Assembly (NCBI GenBank): GCA_029239545.1
Contig: JARBUQ010000385.1
Location: 1 to 5,076, forward strand
Length of the DNA stretch: 5,076 nt
DNA from: Paenibacillus sp.
Lineage (GTDB): Bacteria; Bacillota; Bacilli; Paenibacillales; NBRC-103111
Direction: 5' to 3'
Part shown: in pieces, positions 1-5,076 of the stretch
How the letters are laid out: the number at the start of each line of letters is the position of its first letter
Position numbering within the stretch: the first letter of the stretch is position 1
Notes under the pieces: generated by a model
Database searches by the model: none
What the model was told of the DNA's origin: nothing
The model's input: only the letters and a program-made list of their open reading frames with translations
Program-made: the position numbers and the translations under genes

Positions 1-1389
1 GGTGTCGCGAATATTGACCGTCATATCTATGAGCAGTTGGTAGCCTTCAACACCAAATACGAGACGATCCCGGTCCTTGCCGAATCTTACAATGTAAGCG
101 AGGACGGCAAAACTTACACATTCATATTGAGAAAAGGCGTTAAGTTCCATAACGGCAAAGAAATGAAAGCTGAGGACGTTACCGCCTCACTGAATCGTTG
201 GAAGGATATAACCGCACGAGCCAAAACATCTATAGGCGCCTCTAATTTCGAGGTCAAGGACGATTACACTGTTGTCCTGAATCTCGATCAGCCAAGCAAC
301 GATATCCCTTCCCAACTGGCTAACTACCTGCAATTCGCAGCGATCATGCCCAAAGAAGTCATTCAAGGCGCAGACGCCAAAGGTGTGAAGGAAATAATCG
401 GCACAGGCCCATATAAATACGTAGAGTACAAACAAGATCAGTATGTGCATCTTACCAAATTCGATGATTATAAGTCAGTCGACAAACCGGCAGATGGTGT
501 TACCGGCAAGAAAGAAGCGCTGGTGAAGGATGTTTATTTCGACCTTATTCCGGATAGCTCTACCTTGTTCTCTTCGTTCCTGGCTGGCACTTATGATTTT
601 GCATCGCTGACCGTAGATAATCTGAATCAGGTGAAGGCGTTGAAGGATGTCAATCTGCAAAAAGTCCTTTCCTCAGAAATTGATATCGTTTTTAACAAGA
701 AGGCAGCAATTCCTTCCAATGTAAAATTCCGTCAAGCGGTCGCAGCGGCACTCGACAATGAGAAGGTTATGCTTGGTTCGACCTCCGACCCCGAATTGTT
801 CCGTTTGAACTCCAGCTTCGTCATTAAGGAAAATGCAGATTGGTACAGTGAAGTGGGCAAAGAGGCTTACAACCAGAAAAATATTGAGAAGGCAAAGCAA
901 TTGTTAAAAGAGTCGGGTTATAACGGCGAAGAAATCACATTCCTGACGACACGCGATTCTGGCGGTATTTTCTATAATCCAACTGTGCTTGTTAAGGATC
1001 AGCTTGAGAAGATCGGCATCAAAGCAAAGCTCGACGTGTATGACTTCACCACTATGATAGCCAAACGCGGAGACCCTAAGCTATGGGATATTTATGTAGG
1101 TTCCTTCGCTTTGCAGCCGAGCCCTTCCCAACTGCTGTTCCTGGGTAAAACGTATGGCTGGCCGGAGGATCAAAAGCTGCAGGATTTGGTGAAAGCCACT
1201 ACCGCTGCCATCTCCAAGGATCAGAAGCGCAAAGCCACAGATGAATTACACGCCTATGAGCGTCAACAATATTTGGCTGCCATCAAGGTTGGAGAATATT
1301 ACACATACACTGCCGTTCGTAATAATGTTGTAGGATTCCAGTTCTTCGAAGGCCCTATTCTTTGGAATACCAAGGTGCTTAAGAAATAA
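1..1389 (+). CDS. ABC transporter substrate-binding protein, family 5 (SBP_bac_5), 5'-truncated by window edge
   Basis: This is the extracellular solute-binding subunit of the importer encoded downstream. The reading frame is open from base 1, so the gene starts outside the window; 462 residues are visible before the TAA stop. Family landmarks appear in the usual order: IYEQLVAFN near the edge, SEDGKTYTFILRKGVKFHNG then AEDV (about bases 97-180, the family 5 signature region), GTGPYKY (400-420), FRQAVAAALDNEKVM (727-771) and a C-terminal GPILWN. Compared with DppA-like proteins of about 530 residues, roughly 60 residues are missing, including the expected signal peptide and lipobox cysteine. 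An in-frame TTG at base 37 is not the real start, because conserved sequence continues upstream of it. The segment around 1084-1140 (WDIYVGSFALQPSPSQLLF) lacks the Asp-containing motif that binds peptide amino termini in DppA/OppA. Family assignment is firm; the substrate is unknown and could be a peptide, a sugar derivative, an opine or something else. Confidence 0.93.
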   Translation, partial: GVANIDRHIYEQLVAFNTKYETIPVLAESYNVSEDGKTYTFILRKGVKFHNGKEMKAEDVTASLNRWKDITARAKTSIGASNFEVKDDYTVVLNLDQPSNDIPSQLANYLQFAAIMPKEVIQGADAKGVKEIIGTGPYKYVEYKQDQYVHLTKFDDYKSVDKPADGVTGKKEALVKDVYFDLIPDSSTLFSSFLAGTYDFASLTVDNLNQVKALKDVNLQKVLSSEIDIVFNKKAAIPSNVKFRQAVAAALDNEKVMLGSTSDPELFRLNSSFVIKENADWYSEVGKEAYNQKNIEKAKQLLKESGYNGEEITFLTTRDSGGIFYNPTVLVKDQLEKIGIKAKLDVYDFTTMIAKRGDPKLWDIYVGSFALQPSPSQLLFLGKTYGWPEDQKLQDLVKATTAAISKDQKRKATDELHAYERQQYLAAIKVGEYYTYTAVRNNVVGFQFFEGPILWNTKVLKK

Positions 1390-1403
1390 CCGGCAAACCG
1401 GCA
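1388..1403. repeat. 8-bp perfect tandem repeat (AACCGGCA x2)
   Basis: AACCGGCA occurs twice back to back, beginning in the stop codon of the binding-protein gene and filling the first part of the 51-base gap. The two CCGG cores (1390-1393 and 1398-1401) could pair as a 4-bp hairpin with a CAAA loop. That is too weak, and lacks a U-run, to call a terminator. It may be chance or a small replication-slippage product. Confidence 0.5.
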
Positions 1404-1423
1404 ATCGACAGCGGATCTGTACA

Positions 1424-1432
1424 AGAAGGAGG
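1424..1432 (+). promoter_or_regulatory. Ribosome binding site for the first permease gene
   Basis: AGAAGGAGG is a near-perfect match to the anti-Shine-Dalgarno sequence, 8 bases before a GTG codon. It decides in favour of the GTG start at 1441. Confidence 0.9.
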
Positions 1433-1440
1433 ACATAAAA

Positions 1441-2388
1441 GTGGCCGCTTATATATTCAAACGCCTGTTGTATTTAATACCTGTTCTCCTTATATTGTCG
1501 GTTGTTGTCTTCTTCATCATCTACTTAATCCCGGGCGACCCGGCAGAGGTTATGCTCGGAGACGGAGCGACGCCGGAAGATGTAGAGAAGCTGCGTCAGC
1601 AAATGGGCTTGAACGCTCCTATGCTGCAGCAATATACCACATGGATGGGAGAAGTATTAAGAGGCAATCTGGGCACATCCTTCTTCATGAAACAGTCCGT
1701 AGCCGTCTCTATCCTAGACCGGATGGGTCCTACCTTGTCACTGGCTGTACTCGCTGAGATTATTGCGATTGTAATTGCTATTCCGCTAGGTATATTCGCC
1801 GCAACAAGACGAGGCTCAGCGGCTGATAAAACGGTGATGACCTTCTCTCTCTTCGGCATCACCGTGCCTGGTTTTCTGCTTAGTTTGTTTCTTATGCTCT
1901 TGTTCGGCGTTCAATTGAAATGGTTCCCGGTCGCAGGCTACAAACCGATCAGCGATGGCCTATGGCTTCATCTCAAACATCTTATTCTGCCAGCGGTTGC
2001 ACTTGGAGTCATTCACTCTGCCTTTCTTGCACGTATTACAAGATCCTCCATGCTGGAAATTCTTAATGCAGGCTTTATCAAGACAGCTCGTGCCAAAGGG
2101 GTTAAGGAATGGGCCGTTATATACCGTCATGCTCTGCGCAGCGCCTTGATCCCCATTCTAACAATCGTGGGCCAGTCATTCGGATCACTTGTCGCGGGAG
2201 CAACCGTTACGGAGACCATCTTCAATATTCCCGGACTTGGACAGCTGCTGGTCAATTCCGTGCAGCGGCGGGATTACGCGGTTATCCAGGGTGTCGTTCT
2301 GGTTGTTGCCTTCATGACTGTCATCATTAATCTGATCGTTGATCTGCTCTACGCTATTATTGATCCTCGAGTCAGGTTAAATCGCTAG
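1441..2388 (+). CDS. ABC transporter permease, DppB/OppB type
   Basis: This is an inner-membrane channel subunit of the importer, pairing with the DppC-type protein encoded next. The 315-residue length is normal for the family. The start is GTG, read as Met and fixed by a strong ribosome binding site. Helix 1 (about residues 9-30) leads into the PGDP motif at 31-34, typical of DppB/OppB. A long extracellular segment (about 31-98) contains the LRQQMGLNAP and GNLGTS elements. Further hydrophobic stretches lie at about 99-121, 134-158, 178-197, 238-262 and 283-306, giving six helices. The cytoplasmic EAA coupling loop is at about 206-235, with the core TARAKG at 215-220 followed by HALRSALIP; Ser234 stands where Asn is common (HALRNA). 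The family-typical C-terminal DPR motif is at 308-310. The gene sits 51 bases after the binding protein and 17 bases before the second permease. The family is certain; the substrate is not, so dppB, oppB or another symbol would be a guess. Confidence 0.95.
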   Translation: MAAYIFKRLLYLIPVLLILSVVVFFIIYLIPGDPAEVMLGDGATPEDVEKLRQQMGLNAPMLQQYTTWMGEVLRGNLGTSFFMKQSVAVSILDRMGPTLSLAVLAEIIAIVIAIPLGIFAATRRGSAADKTVMTFSLFGITVPGFLLSLFLMLLFGVQLKWFPVAGYKPISDGLWLHLKHLILPAVALGVIHSAFLARITRSSMLEILNAGFIKTARAKGVKEWAVIYRHALRSALIPILTIVGQSFGSLVAGATVTETIFNIPGLGQLLVNSVQRRDYAVIQGVVLVVAFMTVIINLIVDLLYAIIDPRVRLNR

Positions 2389-2396
2389 AAGGGAGG
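2389..2396 (+). promoter_or_regulatory. Ribosome binding site for the second permease gene
   Basis: AAGGGAGG directly follows the stop codon of the first permease gene, 9 bases before ATG 2406. It supports that start over the in-frame ATG at 2439 (Met12) and suggests tight translational coupling. Confidence 0.85.
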
Positions 2397-2405
2397 AACC
2401 AATCC

Positions 2406-3320
2406 ATGGCGATCGACAACACCACCACTTTACAAGATATGCAGCTGACTCATCGGCGCCATTCGCTGCACCAGCAGCAGCGCAAGCTGTTCATACGGCG
2501 ATTCGTCGCCAATAAAGGAGTATTTTTCGGGAGTATATTGCTGCTGTTCATTATAGTGGTATCGTTGTTTCCCTCGTTGTTCGCAACTCATGATCCTTAT
2601 CAGCTCGATGTATCCAAACGATTCCAGAAGCCCGGCGCGGAGCATTTCTTCGGAACCGATAACTTCGGCAGAGACATCTACAGCAGGACGATCTACGGGA
2701 TGCAAATATCGGCTTTGGTCGGCTTCAGCGTAGCCTTTGGAGCTTCGTTTCTCGGCTTGATCGTTGGCTTATATGCCTCTTATTACCGTTGGCTGGACCA
2801 CTTGTTCATGCGGATATCCGATGGTCTCATGGCTTTTCCCGGCATTCTGCTGGCGTTAGCGATTATGGCCATGCTCGGTCCAAGCATCAGCAACCTGATC
2901 TTTTGTCTCATTATGGTGATTACACCACATGTAGCGCGGGTTATTCGCTCGAACGCGCTGGTCGTGCGCGAGCAAACCTATATTGAAGCCATGAAAGCGC
3001 TAGGGGCAAGTCATACACGGATTCTGTGGGGACATATTGCGCTGAATTCGATTTCGCTGCTCGTTGTGCAGACCTCCTTCATCTTCGTCGAAGCGATCAT
3101 CGTTGAAGCGGCTCTAAGCTTCCTGGGAGCAGGCGTTCCAGCTCCAGCACCCAGTCTTGGTAATTTGCTGATCGACGGTAAGATGTTCATCTACAATTCC
3201 TGGTGGATGACGGCATTCCCGGGGATCGCCATTCTTGTTCTGGCTCTGGCCTTCAACATGCTCGGCGATGGCATGCGCGATCTTCTGGACCCGCATACGA
3301 ATCGGACCAGTGACAAATAA
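2406..3320 (+). CDS. ABC transporter permease, DppC/OppC type
   Basis: This is the second inner-membrane channel subunit, forming a heterodimer with the preceding permease. The protein has 304 residues, normal for the family. A basic, Gln-rich cytoplasmic N-terminus (1-37, the OppC_N region) precedes helix 1 (about 38-60). The extracellular segment holds the family hallmark HFFGTDNFGRD (80-90). Further hydrophobic segments lie at about 103-125, 139-158, 162-180, 216-240 and 268-288. The family motif FNMLGDGMRDLLDP spans 283-296. The EAA coupling loop, which contacts the ATPase, runs from Glu194 (EAMKALGAS) to Asn214. The usual HILPN end of this loop reads HIALN here, so the conserved Leu-Pro pair is Ala-Leu. 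Everything else is canonical, so I see no sign of decay. The gene is flanked by 17- and 33-base gaps inside the operon. Confidence 0.95.
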   Translation: MAIDNTTTLQDMQLTHRRHSLHQQQRKLFIRRFVANKGVFFGSILLLFIIVVSLFPSLFATHDPYQLDVSKRFQKPGAEHFFGTDNFGRDIYSRTIYGMQISALVGFSVAFGASFLGLIVGLYASYYRWLDHLFMRISDGLMAFPGILLALAIMAMLGPSISNLIFCLIMVITPHVARVIRSNALVVREQTYIEAMKALGASHTRILWGHIALNSISLLVVQTSFIFVEAIIVEAALSFLGAGVPAPAPSLGNLLIDGKMFIYNSWWMTAFPGIAILVLALAFNMLGDGMRDLLDPHTNRTSDK

Positions 3321-3336
3321 CAGCAAACACATCATC

Positions 3337-3346
3337 GGAGGGGAGG
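3337..3346 (+). promoter_or_regulatory. Doubled ribosome binding site for the first ATPase gene
   Basis: Two GGAGG boxes stand head to tail (3337-3341 and 3342-3346). The second is 7 bases from ATG 3354, an ideal spacing; the first is 12 bases away. The start at 3354 is therefore well supported. Confidence 0.85.
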
Positions 3347-3353
3347 AAACGTT

Positions 3354-4349
3354 ATGAAACAAGCTCACTTGCTAGAAGTGCAGGATTTGAGAACACATTT
3401 TCTTACGGAAAAAGGCCGGGTTACCGCTGTAGACGGTATATCGTTTCATGTGGCGGCTGGAGAATTCGTAGGTGTTGTCGGAGAATCAGGCTGCGGCAAA
3501 AGCGTAACCTCCCAATCCATCCTGCGCTTATTCGATGAGAAACGTACAGTCCGATACGAAGGCGAGATCCGCTTCAACGGAGAAAATTTGCTGAAAGCCT
3601 CTCGGTCGAGGATGCAATCCGTACGCGGCAACGAAATATCCATGATCTTTCAGGACCCGCTCAGCTCCCTGAATCCTCTGCAAAGCATCGGCAGCCAGAT
3701 CGTTGAAGCACTGCATCTGCATCGCAAGCTGACACGCCGATCAGCCCGTCAACACGCAATTGAGCTGCTTCAGCTAACCGGAATTCCTTCTCCGGAACGA
3801 AGAATGAGTGAATATCCGCATCAGCTCTCAGGCGGGATGCGGCAGCGCGCGATGATCGCGATCGCGCTGGCCTGCCAGCCCCGTCTGCTTATCGCAGATG
3901 AACCGACTACTGCACTGGACGTTACGATCCAAGCTCAGATTCTCGATCTCATCCGGGATCTGAACATGAAGTTCGGAATGGGTGTTATGCTCATCACCCA
4001 TGATCTGGGTGTCGTTGCGGAGATGTGCCATCGCGTTGTCGTTATGTATCTCGGGCAAATTGTGGAAGAGACCAGCGTTAAGAAGTTATTCGCTCGTCCC
4101 CTGCATCCCTACACCATCAGCCTGATGAAGTCCATTCCGCGCATCGACGGCGACCGTACGCAGCCGCTTCACGTTGTAGAGGGCAACGTTCCGTCGCTTC
4201 TTAATATTCCACAAGGCTGCCGATTCGCGGCAAGATGCGCTTATGCCAACGACAAATGCCGGAGCAGCGCCCCTCCTCTTCTCCAGGCAGACCCCGACCA
4301 CGCCGTTCGCTGCTGGTATGCCGGACAATTCGAAGGATCAGGAGGTTGA
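3354..4349 (+). CDS. ABC transporter ATP-binding protein, DppD/OppD type, with C-terminal Cys4 motif
   Basis: This is one of two cytoplasmic ATPases powering the importer. All nucleotide-binding elements are intact in the 331 residues: Walker A GESGCGKSV (43-51), Q-loop Gln100 in FQDP, signature LSGGM (158-162, Met in the last position as is common in DppD), Walker B LLIADEP (178-184), D-loop TALD (186-189) and switch His216 in THD. The C-terminal oligopeptide-transporter extension (oligo_HPY) begins near 237, with PLHPYT at 249-254. It carries Cys289, Cys295, Cys302 and Cys320 (spacing C-x5-C-x6-C-x17-C). This pattern is known in DppD/OppD/DppF/OppF proteins, and in mycobacterial OppABCD such cysteines hold a [4Fe-4S] cluster; cluster binding here is inferred. 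The normal full length and a Gly-rich end (GSGG) complete the protein. The stop codon is only 5 bases before the next start. The substrate is undetermined. Confidence 0.95.
   Translation: MKQAHLLEVQDLRTHFLTEKGRVTAVDGISFHVAAGEFVGVVGESGCGKSVTSQSILRLFDEKRTVRYEGEIRFNGENLLKASRSRMQSVRGNEISMIFQDPLSSLNPLQSIGSQIVEALHLHRKLTRRSARQHAIELLQLTGIPSPERRMSEYPHQLSGGMRQRAMIAIALACQPRLLIADEPTTALDVTIQAQILDLIRDLNMKFGMGVMLITHDLGVVAEMCHRVVVMYLGQIVEETSVKKLFARPLHPYTISLMKSIPRIDGDRTQPLHVVEGNVPSLLNIPQGCRFAARCAYANDKCRSSAPPLLQADPDHAVRCWYAGQFEGSGG
4341..4345 (+). promoter_or_regulatory. Ribosome binding site for the second ATPase gene, inside the end of the first ATPase gene
   Basis: GGAGG lies within the last codons (Gly-Gly) of the upstream ATPase gene, 9 bases before ATG 4355. 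The ribosome ending on the first ATPase would cover this site, so the two ATPases are probably translationally coupled. Confidence 0.85.
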
Positions 4350-4354
4350 CAGCT

Positions 4355-5076
4355 ATGACAGCACTAGATAAGAAGACAGCGAAGCCCTTGCTTGTGGTTA
4401 ACCATCTGCAAACCTACTACCGGACCAAGCCTGCTTTTGGCTGGAAGCCCGGGGTCGTTAAGGCTGTTAACGATGTTTCCTTTCATCTGCGTGAAGGAGA
4501 AACCTACGGCCTGGTTGGAGAATCCGGCTGCGGCAAAAGCACACTCGGCAAAACCTTAATCCGGTTAACTGAGGCAACCGCTGGCGAGATTCATTATAAC
4601 AATCAGGATTTGCTGCAGCTATCCTCCGGAGAACTGAGGAAGGTCCGTCAAGACCTGCAAATGGTATTCCAGGACCCCTACTCCTCTCTCAATCCGCGCA
4701 AAAGAATCGGCAGCATTCTCGAGGAGTCGCTGGCGATTCACAGCATCGGCAATCGACAAGAACGCGAAGCCAAAAGCATCGATATTTTGCGCAAGGTAGG
4801 GTTGGATACGGATTATTATTTTCGCTACCCGCATGAGCTGTCAGGCGGTCAACGCCAACGGGTCGGGTTAGCGAGGGCGTTAATTCTGAATCCCCGCATT
4901 GTGATATGCGATGAACCCGTCTCGGCCTTGGATGTGATTATCCAGTCACAGATTATTAATCTGCTTAAGAAGCTGCAGCAGGAGCTTGGGCTGACGTATC
5001 TGTTCATCGCCCATGACATTGGAATCGTGCGCTACATCTCCGACCGCATCGGTGTCATGTACCTCGGGAGAATCGT
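4355..5076 (+). CDS. ABC transporter ATP-binding protein, DppF/OppF type, 3'-truncated by window edge
   Basis: This is the second cytoplasmic ATPase, expected to pair with the preceding one so that two composite ATP sites form. The frame is open to the window end, giving 240 complete codons. The start at ATG 4355 is set by GGAGG 9 bases upstream. Motifs seen are Walker A GESGCGKST (55-63), Q-loop Gln106 in FQDP followed by the SSLNPR element typical of DppF/OppF, signature LSGGQ (162-166), Walker B IVICDEP (182-188), D-loop SALD (190-193) and switch His220 in AHD. The visible part is thus a complete catalytic core. The missing remainder, probably about 80-90 residues, would be the oligo_HPY extension with its own cysteines. 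One oddity is that the family sequence SALDVS(I/V)Q reads SALDVIIQ here, with Ile195 in place of Ser. The family is certain; the substrate is unknown. Confidence 0.94.
   Translation, partial: MTALDKKTAKPLLVVNHLQTYYRTKPAFGWKPGVVKAVNDVSFHLREGETYGLVGESGCGKSTLGKTLIRLTEATAGEIHYNNQDLLQLSSGELRKVRQDLQMVFQDPYSSLNPRKRIGSILEESLAIHSIGNRQEREAKSIDILRKVGLDTDYYFRYPHELSGGQRQRVGLARALILNPRIVICDEPVSALDVIIQSQIINLLKKLQQELGLTYLFIAHDIGIVRYISDRIGVMYLGRI

Noticed and set aside
187..900. Three minus-strand open frames (187-450, 475-660, 673-900) under the binding-protein gene
   Set aside because: They lie fully antisense to a conserved coding region, are short, and show no recognisable domain.
37..1389. TTG at base 37 as the true start of the binding-protein gene
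   Set aside because: The frame is open to base 1 and encodes conserved family sequence (IDRHIYEQ) before this codon. No ribosome binding site precedes it, and the signal peptide would be missing.
1390..1401. Terminator hairpin after the binding-protein gene
   Set aside because: Only a 4-bp CCGG/CCGG stem can form, with no following U-run.
1596..2330. Minus-strand frame 1596-1862 and + strand alternative frames 1955-2149 and 2109-2330
   Set aside because: All are embedded in the well-conserved permease gene and encode low-complexity or Cys/Arg/His-rich text with no family likeness.
2430..3368. Frames 2430-2705 (-), 2789-2986 (+) and 3114-3368 (-) over the second permease
   Set aside because: They are shadows of the DppC-type gene without plausible ribosome sites or protein features.
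3446..4834. Minus-strand frames within the two ATPase genes (3446-3643, 3528-3722, 3828-4058, 4086-4328, 4619-4834)
   Set aside because: Each is antisense to intact ATPase motifs and resembles no known protein; this is typical of codon bias in the real frame.
1..5076. A hidden novel system (toxin-antitoxin, defence island, mobile element, CRISPR, riboswitch)
   Set aside because: Five collinear transporter genes fill the window with gaps of at most 51 bases. No repeats, inverted ends, tRNA-like folds or foreign-looking composition were seen.

Overview
The window is a stretch of one five-gene ABC importer operon of the peptide/nickel (Dpp/Opp) class, with all genes on the + strand and both end genes cut by the window edges. 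The order is solute-binding protein (3' part), DppB/OppB-type permease, DppC/OppC-type permease, DppD/OppD-type ATPase, DppF/OppF-type ATPase (5' part). The organism looks like a low-to-mid GC Firmicute, most likely a Paenibacillus-like member of the Bacillales. The grounds are very strong GGAGG ribosome binding sites in front of every visible start, a GTG start, balanced base composition and the style of the proteins. This assignment is inference; no marker gene is present.

Layout: 1-1389 is the extracellular binding protein, missing its signal peptide and roughly the first 60 residues. A 51-base gap follows, holding an 8-bp tandem repeat and a strong Shine-Dalgarno site. Next come permease 1 (1441-2388), a 17-base gap, permease 2 (2406-3320), a 33-base gap with a doubled GGAGG, ATPase 1 (3354-4349), a 5-base gap and ATPase 2 (4355 to the window end). 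No gap is long enough to hide another gene, and I see no promoter or convincing terminator between genes, so the cluster is probably one transcript whose promoter lies upstream of the window.

How the genes work together: the lipid-anchored binding protein would capture a solute outside the membrane and deliver it to the heterodimeric channel formed by the two six-helix permeases. The two different ATPases dock on the permeases' cytoplasmic EAA loops and drive import by ATP hydrolysis. All ATPase motifs that can be seen are intact, and ATPase 1 carries the four-cysteine C-terminal motif tied to an iron-sulphur cluster in this family.

The substrate cannot be read from the sequence. The binding protein lacks the Asp-rich segment that grips the free amino end of peptides in classical DppA/OppA, so 'peptide transporter' should be read as a family name rather than a demonstrated specificity. 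I found no undescribed system, mobile element, RNA gene or CRISPR array; this is an ordinary transport operon with a few residue-level oddities.
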